A DNA stretch of 64,000 nt from Rhodopseudomonas infernalis (GCF_022271405.1 NZ_JAJNAL010000003.1:62001-126000), one strand, 5' to 3'. Shown: positions 43,549 to 52,271, counted from the stretch's first letter. Program-made: numbers and translations. Notes: a model not told the origin generated them from the letters alone.

Positions 43549-44235
43549 GACAAACAGATTGCCCGAGCGGTGCCGGGCGTCAAGTGCGCAGGAAGGCGCC
43601 CTGTCTGATGAAAACAGGCCCGGGAGCTCAAATGCCGTCAAACGGAACAATCCGATCATCAGAGCCAGACGGAGATGCGCAACCTGATGCATACGCTCGC
43701 GCATAGGATCAAGCAGTCGCCCTTGCGCGCCGGAGTGATGGCATTCGCTCCGATGCGGCCGGTCGGACCCGCGCTGCATGCCGGCATCGTATTGTCGGTC
43801 GCCCTCCTTGCGGGGCAGCTACGCAATCGCCGGCGGTTCCAAGGAACCCTGCGCGAGCGCGGCGCCGCGATCGCCTGATCGATATCGTCTGCACGCTCCG
43901 TGACGTGCCACGCCGCGAGGAGATTGCGGACGAAGTCGACGCGCTGAATTCCCCCTTTGCGGAATTTGAGCGCACTGGCTCGTACTCGCGGGCGCCGATG
44001 CCGACGCGCCGACATGGCGCTTTGTCAAACCAAGCGCGGCGGCCGTCATCGCAGCGTTGCCGCCATCGCGCGGGGCGACCATGCGACGCTAATTCCGGAA
44101 AAGGGTACAAGCGCCGCTACCTCGGCAAAGGCCAGCTTCCGAGTTCCAAACGCCTAGACCCTGCGGGCCGGTTTCCCCTAAGGTTGGCGCACTGCGGCAC
44201 ATTGCCCGCATGCAAGGCATCAAGGGGGACCCTCC
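43549..44235. other. 687-bp gap, no gene recognised
   Basis: Between the divergent CoxE-like and GlsB-like genes. A 67-codon plus-strand frame (43675-43878) and a 118-codon minus-strand frame (43659-44015) overlap each other. Neither has a ribosome binding site, a recognisable domain or convincing codon use. It may hold gene remnants. Confidence 0.45.
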
Positions 44236-44490
44236 ATGGGTATCGATTCCATCATTGTCTGGCTCCTGGTGGGCGCAATCGCCGGCTGGCTCGCGGGCCT
44301 GCTGGTGCGCGGCGGTGGCTTCGGACTGATCGGCAATATGGCCGTCGGCATCGTCGGCGCGGTGGTGGCCGGATGGCTGCTGCCGTTCCTGGGCGTCTCG
44401 CTCGGCAGCGGGATCTTTCGGGCGATCATCAACGCCGCGATCGGCGCGGTGATCGTGCTGGTGCTGCTGGCCATGATCCGCAGAGCCTGA
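44236..44490 (+). CDS. GlsB/YeaQ/YmgE family stress membrane protein
   Basis: 84 residues. Three hydrophobic helices with the family Gly pattern: IIVWLLVGAIAGWLAGLLVRGGGFGLIGNMAVGIVGAVV and GSGIFRAIINAAIGAVIVLVLL. Small inner-membrane protein of the transglycosylase-associated/stress-induced group. Exact role unknown. Followed by MoxR in the same direction after 121 bp. Confidence 0.88.
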   Translation: MGIDSIIVWLLVGAIAGWLAGLLVRGGGFGLIGNMAVGIVGAVVAGWLLPFLGVSLGSGIFRAIINAAIGAVIVLVLLAMIRRA

Positions 44491-44611
44491 TACGCAGGCG
44501 ATCGGCGCTGCGATCTTCGGGTCGCAGCGGGGATGGGCCACCACCCGAAGACGCAACAAACAAACAACAAGAATGGCGCGCGCCGCCTGTTCACAGACGA
44601 GGCAGAAACGC

Positions 44612-45454
44612 ATGAAGTTTACCGGCACCAAGGACTATGTGGCGACCGACGACCTCAAGGTCGCCGTCAATGCGGCGATCGTGCTCGAGCGGCCGCTCTT
44701 GGTGAAAGGCGAGCCCGGCACCGGCAAGACCGTGCTGGCCGAGGAAGTCGCGCGCGCGCTCGGTGCCCCGCTTCTGACCTGGCACATCAAGTCCACGACG
44801 AAAGCGCAGCAGGGTCTTTACGAATACGACGCCGTCTCGCGCCTGCGCGACAGTCAGCTCGGTGATCCGCGCGTGTCGGACATCAAGAACTACATCAAGC
44901 GCGGCAAGCTCTGGGATGCCTTCACCCACGACCAGCGCCCGGTGCTGCTGATCGACGAGATCGACAAGGCCGACATCGAATTCCCCAACGACCTGCTGCT
45001 CGAACTCGACCGCATGGAATTCCACGTCTACGAGACAGGTGAAACCATCCGCGCCGAGAAGCGGCCGATCGTGGTGATCACCTCGAATAACGAGAAAGAG
45101 CTGCCCGACGCCTTCTTGCGCCGCTGCTTCTTCCACTACATCAAGTTCCCCGACGCCGACACCATGCAGGCGATCGTCGACGTCCACTTCCCCGGCATCA
45201 AGCAGCGCCTGGTGGCGGAAGCACTCAAGATCTTCTTCGAAGTCCGCGACGTGCCCGGCCTGAAGAAGAAGCCGTCGACCTCCGAACTGCTGGACTGGCT
45301 GAAGCTGCTGCTCAACGAGGAGATGACCCCGGAGCAGCTCAAGGAACGTGACCCGCGCAAGTTGATCCCGCCGCTGCACGGCGCTCTCTTGAAGAACGAG
45401 CAGGACGTCCACCTGTTCGAGCGGCTGGCGTTCCTGAGCCGGCGCGAGGTCTGA
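44612..45454 (+). CDS. MoxR-family AAA+ ATPase
   Basis: 280 residues from ATG 44612. Walker A VKGEPGTGKTVLAEE, Walker B RPVLLIDEIDKAD, sensor 1 IVVITSNNEKELPDAFLRR with the Arg finger, and a C-terminal lid. Acts with a VWA-domain partner, most probably the CoxE-like protein encoded divergently at 43548, to assemble or activate a metalloenzyme. The partner enzyme is not in the window. A terminator follows. Confidence 0.9.
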   Translation: MKFTGTKDYVATDDLKVAVNAAIVLERPLLVKGEPGTGKTVLAEEVARALGAPLLTWHIKSTTKAQQGLYEYDAVSRLRDSQLGDPRVSDIKNYIKRGKLWDAFTHDQRPVLLIDEIDKADIEFPNDLLLELDRMEFHVYETGETIRAEKRPIVVITSNNEKELPDAFLRRCFFHYIKFPDADTMQAIVDVHFPGIKQRLVAEALKIFFEVRDVPGLKKKPSTSELLDWLKLLLNEEMTPEQLKERDPRKLIPPLHGALLKNEQDVHLFERLAFLSRREV

Positions 45455-45498
45455 CCGCACGGCCATCAGAGCGCCGATCTTACCTTCTTGACCACGAT

Positions 45499-45527
45499 GC
45501 CCGGGCCTGGCCCGGGCATTTTCCGTT
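45499..45527 (+). terminator. Terminator after moxR
   Basis: GCCCGGG / CCCGGGC stem with loop CCTGG, followed by ATTTTCCGTTTT, 44 bp after the stop. Confidence 0.8.
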
Positions 45528-45571
45528 TTGGGGCGTCGATCGCAATGCCGGTCCCAAGTGCAACCCATTCA

Positions 45572-45641
45572 GTATACATAAATAAGTTCGATTTTATCAT
45601 TCAACTGGGATTTTGCTTGCCTCCACGCGCTTCCTGTATAC
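45572..45641. promoter_or_regulatory. Two GTATACAT sites before vanA, probable VanR operators
   Basis: GTATAC lies at 45572-45577 and again at 45636-45641, each followed by AT (AGTATACATAA and TGTATACATTC). They are 64 bp apart, in an AT-rich stretch upstream of vanA. Start points of the promoter are likely between them. The GntR-type gene inside the operon is the expected binder. Confidence 0.5.
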
Positions 45642-45677
45642 ATTCTGGACCCAACAGAAGATCTCAGGGAGGCCGCG

Positions 45678-46721
45678 ATGCCCGCTTTTCCGCTGAACGC
45701 CTGGTATGCGGCGGCGTGGGATGCCGACATCAAGCACGCGCTGCTGCCGCGCACGATATGCGGCAAACATGTGGTGATGTATCGGAAGAGCGACGGCAGC
45801 GTCGCGGCGCTCGAAGACGCCTGCTGGCATCGGCTGGTGCCGTTGTCCAAGGGCCGGCTCGAGGGCGACACCGTAGTCTGCGGTTATCACGGGCTGAAAT
45901 TCAACGCTCAGGGCCGCTGCACCTACATGCCGTCGCAGGAGACCATCAACCCGTCGGCTTGCGTGCGTAGTTATCCGGTCGTGGAGCGCCATCGCTTCAT
46001 CTGGCTGTGGATGGGCGATCCGACGATGGCCGATCCGGCGCTGGTGCCGGACATGCACTGGAACAACGACCCCGCCTGGGCCGGTGACGGCAAGACCATT
46101 CACGTCAAATGCGACTGGCGGCTCGTCGTCGACAATCTGATGGACCTGACCCACGAGACGTATGTGCACGGCTCGTCGATCGGCAACGAGGCGGTCGCCG
46201 AGGCACCGTTCGACGTCACGCATGGTGACCGCACCGTCACTGTGACGCGCTGGATGCGGGGAATCGAGGCGCCGCCGTTCTGGACCGCGCAGCTACGCAA
46301 ACCCGGGCTGGTCGATCGCTGGCAGATCATCCGCTTCGAGGCGCCCGGGACGGTGACGATCGACGTCGGCGTCGCTCCCGCGGGAAGCGGTGCACCGGAG
46401 GGCGATCGTTCGCAGGGCGTCAACGGCTTCGTGCTCAACACCATGACGCCCGAGACCGAGACCACCTGTCATTACTTCTGGGCCTTCGTGCGCAACTACC
46501 GACTGACCGAGCAGCGCCTGACCACCGAGATCCGCGAAGGCGTCGCCGGCATCTTCGGCGAGGACGAGATCATCCTCGAAGCCCAGCAGCGCGCGATCAG
46601 CGAGAATCCGGATCGCGTGTTCTACAATCTCAACATCGACGCCGGCGCGATGTGGTCGCGCAGGCTGATCGACCGGATGACGGCGAAGGAAGCAGCGCCG
46701 CGGCTGCAGGCTGCGGAGTAA
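45678..46721 (+). CDS. vanA: Vanillate O-demethylase oxygenase subunit
   Basis: 347 residues. The Rieske [2Fe-2S] site is formed by Cys49/His51 (CWH) and Cys68/His71 (CGYH). The mononuclear iron ligands lie in DNLMDLTHETYVHGSS. The C-terminal part includes the conserved hydrophobic substrate pocket region of aromatic O-demethylases. With VanB it converts vanillate to protocatechuate and formaldehyde. First gene of vanA-vanR-vanB. An AGGGAGG ribosome binding site is seen seven bases upstream. Confidence 0.9.
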   Translation: MPAFPLNAWYAAAWDADIKHALLPRTICGKHVVMYRKSDGSVAALEDACWHRLVPLSKGRLEGDTVVCGYHGLKFNAQGRCTYMPSQETINPSACVRSYPVVERHRFIWLWMGDPTMADPALVPDMHWNNDPAWAGDGKTIHVKCDWRLVVDNLMDLTHETYVHGSSIGNEAVAEAPFDVTHGDRTVTVTRWMRGIEAPPFWTAQLRKPGLVDRWQIIRFEAPGTVTIDVGVAPAGSGAPEGDRSQGVNGFVLNTMTPETETTCHYFWAFVRNYRLTEQRLTTEIREGVAGIFGEDEIILEAQQRAISENPDRVFYNLNIDAGAMWSRRLIDRMTAKEAAPRLQAAE

Positions 46722-46724
46722 GCG

Positions 46725-47480
46725 ATGAGCGAGAAAGCCGCAGACCGCTCGATGTCGCAGACCGTGCGCGCGCAGCTCGCGTTGCGCGACATGGTGCTGT
46801 CCGGCCAGCTCCGCGCCGGCGAGCGCATCTCCGAGCTTCAGGCCGTCGATATCACCGGCGTGTCGCGCACGCCGGTGCGCATGGCGCTGGTCCGGCTGGA
46901 GGACGAAGGCCTGCTGCAGGCGATCCCGTCGGGCGGCTTCATGGTTAAGGCATTCTCGGAGCGGGACATCCTCGACTCGATCGAATTGCGCGGCACCATG
47001 GAAGGTCTCGCGGCGCGGTTCGCCGCAGAACGCGGCGCCAGTGCACGGCAGCTCGAGCCGCTGAAGGAATGCCTCGCCGATATCGATCAGCTGGTGAAGC
47101 AGGATTCGATCTCGGTCGAAGCGTTCTCGGCCTACGTGTCGCTGAATGCGCGTTTCCACGCGCTGCTCAACGAGCTGTCCGGCAGCGGCCCAGTGATGCG
47201 GCAGATCGATCGCGTTGCCGCCCTGCCCTTCGCCTCGCCGAGTGCTTTCGTGATGGCGCAGTCGGCGCTGCCCGAGGCGCACCAGATCCTGATGATTGCG
47301 CAGGACCACCATCGCATCGTCGTCGACGCGATCGAGAACCGTGAAGGCGGCCGCGCCGAGGCGGTGATGCGCGAACATGCGCGGCTCGCGGTGCGCAATC
47401 TGCGGCTCGCGCTGCGCAACCGCACCCATCTGGAATTGCTGCCGGCGCTGACGCTGGTGACGTCCGCCGCGGACAGATAG
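46725..47480 (+). CDS. vanR: GntR (FadR subfamily) regulator, VanR-like
   Basis: 251 residues. Winged helix at residues about 10-75: LALRDMVLSGQLRAGERISELQAVDITGVSRTPVRMAL. The C-terminal FCD helical effector domain follows (LRGTMEGLAARFAAERGA, then FHALLNELSG and HHRIVVDAIENREGGRAEAVMREHA, with its metal-binding His residues). Encoded between vanA (three bases away) and vanB (12 bases), so it very probably regulates the operon, most likely as a repressor released by vanillate. Confidence 0.85.
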   Translation: MSEKAADRSMSQTVRAQLALRDMVLSGQLRAGERISELQAVDITGVSRTPVRMALVRLEDEGLLQAIPSGGFMVKAFSERDILDSIELRGTMEGLAARFAAERGASARQLEPLKECLADIDQLVKQDSISVEAFSAYVSLNARFHALLNELSGSGPVMRQIDRVAALPFASPSAFVMAQSALPEAHQILMIAQDHHRIVVDAIENREGGRAEAVMREHARLAVRNLRLALRNRTHLELLPALTLVTSAADR

Positions 47481-47492
47481 GACGGAGTCCCG

Positions 47493-48479
47493 ATGCGTTT
47501 CGCCGAGCACTGGAGCCACGCCACCGTCGTCGCCACCCGCGACCTCGCCCCGTCGATCCGGGAAATGACCCTGAAGCCGGACGTCGCGGTCGGCAACTGG
47601 GCGCCGGGCAGCCACATCAGCGTCACGGTGCTGATCGATGGTCAGCCGGAGCGGCGCAGCTACTCACTGATCCCCTGCGCGGATGGTCTGCTGCGCATCG
47701 CCGTGCGCCTCGCCGACGACAGCCGTGGTGGCTCGCGCGCGATGTGGGCGCTGCAGCCGGGCAATCGCCTGGAGATCACCAACCCGACATCGCTGTTCGA
47801 GATCGACTGGAGCCGAAAGCACTATTGCCTGATCGCCGGCGGCATCGGCGTCACGCCGATGCTCGGCATCGCGGCCGCGCTAGCCCGCAAGGATGTCGGC
47901 CTGTCGATGCACTATGCGGTGAAATCCCACGAGGACGCCGCGCTGCAGGGCGAGCTGGGCGCGCTGCTCGGCGAGCGGCTCCGCGTTCACCCGAGCGCGG
48001 CCGGCGCAGGGCTCGACCTGGACGCCACCTTTGCGGCCCTTCCCGACGACGCTATCGCGGTTCTGTGCGGGCCGCTGCGCATGCTCGAAGCGGCGAAGCA
48101 TGCCTGGGCCAACGCCGGCCGGGCCGCCAGCGACCTGTGCTTCGAAACGTTCGGATCGAGCGGCCGGCTGCCGACCCGCGAGTTCCGGGTTCGGATCGAG
48201 CCGACCGGCCAGGAAATCCTGGTGCCGCGCGATCGCTCGATGCTCGACGTCCTCAACGCCGCCGGCTTCGACGTGATCTCGGATTGTCAGCGCGGCGAAT
48301 GCGGCGTCTGCGCCGTCGATGTCGCGAGCGTGGACGGCGAGATCGACCACCGCGATGTCTTCTTCAGCGCCGAGCAAAAACAGCATAGCGCCAAGATCTG
48401 CCCCTGCGTGTCGCGCGCGAACGGAACCGTGACGATCGACACGTTGTACCGGGCGGAGCAGCTGCCGGGAGCGGTTTAG
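47493..48479 (+). CDS. vanB: Vanillate O-demethylase reductase subunit
   Basis: 328 residues, phthalate dioxygenase reductase type. Flavin-binding RRSYSLIPC, NAD-binding YCLIAGGIGVTPMLGIA and a C-terminal plant-type ferredoxin domain with CQRGECGVCAVDV and a last Cys in KICPCVSR. Passes electrons from NADH to VanA. The start has GGACGGAG upstream. Last gene of the operon; a palindromic intergenic repeat follows. Confidence 0.92.
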   Translation: MRFAEHWSHATVVATRDLAPSIREMTLKPDVAVGNWAPGSHISVTVLIDGQPERRSYSLIPCADGLLRIAVRLADDSRGGSRAMWALQPGNRLEITNPTSLFEIDWSRKHYCLIAGGIGVTPMLGIAAALARKDVGLSMHYAVKSHEDAALQGELGALLGERLRVHPSAAGAGLDLDATFAALPDDAIAVLCGPLRMLEAAKHAWANAGRAASDLCFETFGSSGRLPTREFRVRIEPTGQEILVPRDRSMLDVLNAAGFDVISDCQRGECGVCAVDVASVDGEIDHRDVFFSAEQKQHSAKICPCVSRANGTVTIDTLYRAEQLPGAV

Positions 48480-48485
48480 TCCTCG

Positions 48486-48569
48486 CGTCATCGCGAGGAG
48501 GCGAAGCCGACGAAGCAATCCAGTCCCGCACACTGCGGCTGGATTGCTTCGCGGCGCTGGCAATGACGG
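48486..48569. repeat. Intergenic palindrome, GAAGCAATCCAG type
   Basis: CGTCATCGCGAGGAGGCGAAG through CGAAGCAATCCAG, then CTGGATTGCTTCG and a terminal CAATGACG. About 84 bases, a long imperfect hairpin. A related copy is at 61721-61801. It could terminate the van operon. Confidence 0.75.
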
Positions 48570-48613
48570 GGAACGGCGGTTGGCCGGCTTGCGACTGGCG
48601 TTGCTGAAGACGC

Positions 48614-48898
48614 TCAGCGCCAGCCTTCGTGCACGTCGGTCGGCTGATCGCAAACCCATTCGGGCCGCAGCATCACCTGGCAGCCTTTGTCGAATGGCAG
48701 CGCGCAGACGCGGCGATGGTCCTGCATGATCTCGATGGCCCAGGTCTTGGGCACGGTGGGCTGCAACTGGATCAGCCGCTGGATGACGCCAGCCGCGAAC
48801 AGCGTCGCGTCGATATCGTCAGCGAGCGCCGCTCCGTCGTGGCCCGGGCCATCGACGCGGTTGATCGGATCGCAGACGTGAAAGCGGTAGAACGGCAT
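48614..48898 (-). CDS. Small hypothetical protein
   Basis: 94 residues from ATG 48898 (MPFYRFHVCDPINRVDGPG). It begins with the strand pattern seen in DUF6894-like proteins (compare MPRYYFN at 56783) but differs afterwards. LPFDKGCQVMLRPEWVCD contains two Cys. Soluble, no signal peptide. Function unknown. Confidence 0.5.
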   Translation of the reverse strand: MPFYRFHVCDPINRVDGPGHDGAALADDIDATLFAAGVIQRLIQLQPTVPKTWAIEIMQDHRRVCALPFDKGCQVMLRPEWVCDQPTDVHEGWR

Positions 48899-49006
48899 TG
48901 TCGTAGCATGGCGGAGCCGGCCTGGCCCCGGAATGATGTAAATCAAACCAACTCAGTTTAACCGATGGTTCTTTGGATCAGCAAGCAGTTAGCTTTCTGC
49001 CGGGGA

Positions 49007-49618
49007 TCACACTGGAACCCGGCCGTTCCGCGGCTTCGTCGTCAGCTGGTAGTTCAGATGCGCCTTCACGGTCGGCCACTCCGCGGCGATGATAGAATAC
49101 ACCACCGTGTCACGCAGCGTTCCGTTTGGTGCGATCTGGTGATTGCGCAGGATACCATCCTGCTTGGCGCCAAGCCGCTCAATGCCGCGCCGGGACTGGT
49201 GATTGAAGAAGTGGGTGCGGAACTCCACGGCGATACAATCAAGAGCCTCGAAGGCATGCTGGAGCAGCAGCAGTTTGCACTGCGTATTCAGCCCGGTCCG
49301 CTGCACACGCGATGCGTACCAGGTCGAGCCGATCTCGACGCGGCGGTTGGCAGCGTCGACATTCATGTATGTCGTCATGCCGGCGATCCGGCCGTCCGCA
49401 TCTCTCACCGTCCACGGCAGCATCGCGCCCTGCGCCTGCAGCGCCAGCCGCCGCGCGATCTCCGCCTCCATCTTGGCGGGCTCGGGAATGAAAGTGTACC
49501 ACAGCTTCCACAACTCGCCGTCCTGCACAGCCTCGATTAGCCCGTCGCGATGCGCCGGCTGCAGCGGCTCCAGCGTCGCGTGCGGTCCACTGAGGGTGAC
49601 GGGTTCGAGCCAGGGCAT
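49007..49618 (-). CDS. GNAT family N-acetyltransferase (RimJ/RimL-like)
   Basis: 203 residues. TLEPLQPAHRDGLIEAVQDGE is the usual opening of RimL-type enzymes, RIAGMTTYMNVDAANRRVEIGSTWY is the central beta-hairpin, and the acetyl-CoA loop is near RTGLNTQCKLLLLQHAF. Ends with the conserved NGTLRDTVVYSI segment. Acetylates an amino group of an unknown acceptor. Monocistronic. Confidence 0.85.
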   Translation of the reverse strand: MPWLEPVTLSGPHATLEPLQPAHRDGLIEAVQDGELWKLWYTFIPEPAKMEAEIARRLALQAQGAMLPWTVRDADGRIAGMTTYMNVDAANRRVEIGSTWYASRVQRTGLNTQCKLLLLQHAFEALDCIAVEFRTHFFNHQSRRGIERLGAKQDGILRNHQIAPNGTLRDTVVYSIIAAEWPTVKAHLNYQLTTKPRNGRVPV

Positions 49619-49655
49619 CGGCGTAACTTCCTTGTTGAGGGGAACCCAACTTAGC

Positions 49656-49735
49656 CGTCATGGCCGGGCTTGTCCCGGCCATCCACGTCTTTTTCGGATC
49701 GGCGCTGCAAGGCGTAGATGCCCGGGACATGACGG
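49656..49735. repeat. Intergenic repeat, GTCATGGCCGGGCTTG type
   Basis: Copy of the 12938 element: CGTCATGGCCGGGC, then GTCCCGGCCATCCACG, and a terminal ACATGACGG. Confidence 0.75.
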
Positions 49736-49764
49736 AGAGGCAGTCGTTTGCCTTGAACAATCGC

Positions 49765-50694
49765 TTACTTATTCAAGAAATTCAGCGGCAAGCCTCCGCG
49801 CGGCCAGTCCATGGCGATCAGTTCGCCCTTGCCGGACAGCGTGATGTAGGCGGTCTTCAGATCGGGGCCGCCGAATGCGATGTTGGTGGTGACGCGGTCG
49901 CCGGTCGGCACCTGTTCGACCAGCGAGCCGTCGGGCGCGATGACCGAGATGCAGCCCGACACCAGGGTGGCGACGCAGACATTGCCGCCGGCTTCGACCG
50001 CCAGCGAGTCGAACATCTGATAGCCGCCGAGGCCGGCGATCGGCTTGCCCTTCTCGCCGCGATAGATCACGTCGCGCGGCTTCACCTCGCCCGGCGCCGT
50101 GATGTCGTAGGCCCACAGCCGCGCGGTCGGTGTCTCGGCCGCATACATCGTGGTCTCGTCGGGCGACAATCCGATGCCGTTGAGCGGCAGCGTGCCGAAC
50201 ACCTGCTCGGTGATCTCGCTCATGCCCGGCTTGATGTAGTACGCGGCGCCGACATCCATGTCGCGGGCGCGGCGCTTGCCGAGATCGGTGAACCACAGCC
50301 CGCCGTGCTTGTCGAACACCAGATCGTTCGGCCCCTTCAGCGGATGCTCGCCGCATTTATCGAACAGCGTCTCGACCGCGCCGCTCTGCAGGTCGATGCG
50401 CTGGATCGAGCCGCCGATGTATTCGTGCGCGGCCGGTGCGCCGGGCATCATCGTGCCGCGCGACGGAAACCAGCCGAAACCGCCATTGTTGCAGATGTAC
50501 ATCTTGCCGTCGGGACCGAGCGCCGCGCCGTTCGGCCCGCCCGGCACCTTGGCGACGACTTCCTTGCGGCCATCGGGCCAGATGCGCGTCAGTTGCTGCG
50601 CGCGGATCTCGACCAACACCACCGAGCCATCGGGCATCACCACCGGACCTTCGGGGAATGCGAGATCGGTAGCAAGAATGCGGATGTTGGACAT
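49765..50694 (-). CDS. SMP-30/gluconolactonase family protein
   Basis: 309 residues, a beta-propeller hydrolase. Metal-site residues appear in LAFPEGPVVMPDGS (Glu), GPNGAALGPDGKMYICNNGG (Asn), GPNDLVFDKHGGLWFTD (Asn) and GIGLSPDETTMYAAET (Asp), matching the SMP-30 ligand pattern. Hydrolyses a sugar or other lactone. No pathway genes beside it, so the substrate is open. Confidence 0.85.
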   Translation of the reverse strand: MSNIRILATDLAFPEGPVVMPDGSVVLVEIRAQQLTRIWPDGRKEVVAKVPGGPNGAALGPDGKMYICNNGGFGWFPSRGTMMPGAPAAHEYIGGSIQRIDLQSGAVETLFDKCGEHPLKGPNDLVFDKHGGLWFTDLGKRRARDMDVGAAYYIKPGMSEITEQVFGTLPLNGIGLSPDETTMYAAETPTARLWAYDITAPGEVKPRDVIYRGEKGKPIAGLGGYQMFDSLAVEAGGNVCVATLVSGCISVIAPDGSLVEQVPTGDRVTTNIAFGGPDLKTAYITLSGKGELIAMDWPRGGLPLNFLNK

Positions 50695-50830
50695 GGATCC
50701 TCCCGATGGCTGTTGTTGCCGGGCGGATTAAGACCCCCGCCCTGTTGTCGGCGGGATGTTAGGCATGTCGGCGTGTGCTGCCAAGCGCAGCGCTGCGTTG
50801 AATTCCGCGAAGCGGCAGGCGTCGCGGCTG

Positions 50831-51172
50831 TTACTTGGCGTCGGTCTTGGCCGGAGACGTATCTTTCGCGGCCGCGGGCTCCGGCTTCTTCTGTGCCGAC
50901 TGGAGCTGCTCGACGGTCTTCTGCATCGCCGCCAGCGTGGTCTTGAGCGCCTCGATCTGGCGGTTGGCTGCATCGAGCTTCTGCTGCTGTTCGAGCCGCA
51001 CTTTGTCGATCGACGTCTTCAGGAAATTCACGTTGCTCTGCAGGCAGCTGGTGCGCCGTTCCATGGTCTTCTCGGCCGTGCAGATCTCGATGCCGGGCAC
51101 GTCCTGGGCCAGCGCCGTGCTGCTGCCGAGCAGCGCCGCCACCATCGTCCACGCCACCGCTCTGCCGATCAT
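50831..51172 (-). CDS. Small periplasmic coiled-coil protein
   Basis: 113 residues from ATG 51172, after GAGGGAGAG. Signal peptide (residues 1-23, ending STALAQD). A short region with two Cys (EICTAEKTMERRTSCLQ) precedes a coiled coil (QQQKLDAANRQIEALKTTLAAMQKTVEQLQ) and a Lys/Ala/Pro tail. Likely a periplasmic structural or stress protein; no family recognised. Confidence 0.65.
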   Translation of the reverse strand: MIGRAVAWTMVAALLGSSTALAQDVPGIEICTAEKTMERRTSCLQSNVNFLKTSIDKVRLEQQQKLDAANRQIEALKTTLAAMQKTVEQLQSAQKKPEPAAAKDTSPAKTDAK

Positions 51173-51284
51173 CACGCTCTCCCTCATTGATTGCACGCCA
51201 GCCAAGCGGCTTTCGCCCGGCGCTGTCAACGCTGCGGGCCCGCGGCGGATTGCCGGACTCGGGCGGCCATGCGAGATTCGAACG

Positions 51285-51569
51285 ATGCAAGAGATCGCCG
51301 CCGAGGAAGAGTGTTTCGTCTACGTGCTCGGCTGCGCGAGCGCGAGCCGCTACCTCACCTATGTCGGCTGGACGCTCGACCTCGACCGCCGTCTGGCCCA
51401 GCACAATGCCGGCACGGGCGCGCGCTCGACCCGCGGGCGAAGCTGGGTGCTGATCCACAGCGAACGCTTCACCAGCCGGCAGGACGCGATGAGCCGCGAA
51501 TGGCACCTCAAGCGCGATCGCGCGTTCAGACGTAGCCTCGTTGCCAAGGCGCGGGGTCTGAAAGCCTGA
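51285..51569 (+). CDS. GIY-YIG nuclease-domain protein
   Basis: 94 residues from ATG 51285. CFVYVLGCASASRYLTYVGWTLDLDRRLAQHNAG contains the GIY-YIG strands (here VYVL and TYVG) and the catalytic Arg. SREWHLKRDRAFRR places the Glu of the family (UPF0213/YhbQ-like). Single-domain members may act in DNA repair, but their role is not settled. Confidence 0.85.
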   Translation: MQEIAAEEECFVYVLGCASASRYLTYVGWTLDLDRRLAQHNAGTGARSTRGRSWVLIHSERFTSRQDAMSREWHLKRDRAFRRSLVAKARGLKA

Positions 51570-51633
51570 GCGCTGGTTTCGGCGAAGCTGGTCTGTGCCG
51601 GTTTGCGACAGAGCCCCACCCGCATTTTAACGT

Positions 51634-51790
51634 TTGGAACAGCGGCGGAACGAACCGGGCCCGAATCGCATCGAATCAGCGTTCGGGCAGGTCTGGCCCC
51701 AAATGTAGGCCGCGATCCACAGGGCATGACACAAGCACTGCCATGATCGGGCGCAGCATGTGCGGTGCCGGTGCGCCAAGTGGTTAACGC
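51634..51790 (+). pseudogene. Decayed copy of the 50-aa gene at 52107
   Basis: Aligns without gaps for about 36 codons with the ORF at 52107. It starts at a TTG where the other has ATG (LEQRRNEPGPNRIESAFG against MEHEKNEAATNHYESSLG). It has TAG in place of codon 25 and TGA in place of codon 33, then HKHC against HKNC. Nucleotide similarity continues to a shared GTTAACG at the end. The upstream TTTAACGT is also shared. Never noticed by length-filtered ORF calling. Confidence 0.55.
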
Positions 51791-51879
51791 AGATACGGAC
51801 CACCAATCGCGATGCCCCCGCGGCTACGGGAGACTGACCGGAAAGATGCCCTTTGAAATCAGGCACTTTCGTCTGCACC

Positions 51880-51970
51880 CGTCATGCCCGGCCTTGTGCC
51901 GGGCATCCACGTCTTGCTGACGCAAACGCATCGAAGGCGTAGATGGCCGGGACAAGCCCGCCCATGACGG
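51880..51970. repeat. Intergenic repeat, GTCATGCCCGGCC type
   Basis: CGTCATGCCCGGCCTTGTGCC, GGGCATCCACGTC, then GTAGATGGCCGGGACAAG and CCCATGACGG. Third copy of the element at 12938 and 49656, lying between the pseudogene and the 50-aa ORF. Confidence 0.75.
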
Positions 51971-52106
51971 AATTTGTGCTCGGGATAACGGCTGCGCAAT
52001 CGAGGAGACGGCGACGCTTAAATCAGTCCATTAAGCCCGCTCAAGGCCCCCGTGGATGACCAGACATGTCCCGCGGTGTGACAGGCGGGCAGCGCGACTT
52101 TAACGT

Positions 52107-52259
52107 ATGGAACACGAGAAGAACGAAGCGGCGACGAATCACTACGAATCATCACTTGGCCGCTTTGGTTCCTACATGTCGGGGCCGATCAATCAGTCGA
52201 GACACAAGAACTGCACCAGGCAGCTCGCACTTTGCGTCGAAGCGCGGCTCAAACGTTAA
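52107..52259 (+). CDS. Candidate 50-residue small protein
   Basis: An open frame from ATG 52107 to TAA 52257. The product begins MEHEKNEAATNHYESSLG and ends QLALCVEARLKR, hydrophilic, with two Cys and a basic C-terminus. A decayed relative lies 470 bp upstream, showing that this frame has been a unit under duplication. No strong ribosome binding site is visible. Convergent with the radical SAM gene, whose stop is 12 bp beyond. Function unknown. Confidence 0.4.
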   Translation: MEHEKNEAATNHYESSLGRFGSYMSGPINQSRHKNCTRQLALCVEARLKR

Positions 52260-52271
52260 CGCTCGCGCTGG

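Noticed and set aside
43659-44015. Two overlapping opposite-strand frames in the CoxE-GlsB gap
   Set aside because: No start signals, no domain and no codon bias that favours either, so not called as genes.
44195-44215. Possible sigma-54 promoter (GGCAC...GC) before the GlsB-like gene
   Set aside because: The -12 half lacks the TTGC core, so the match is too weak.
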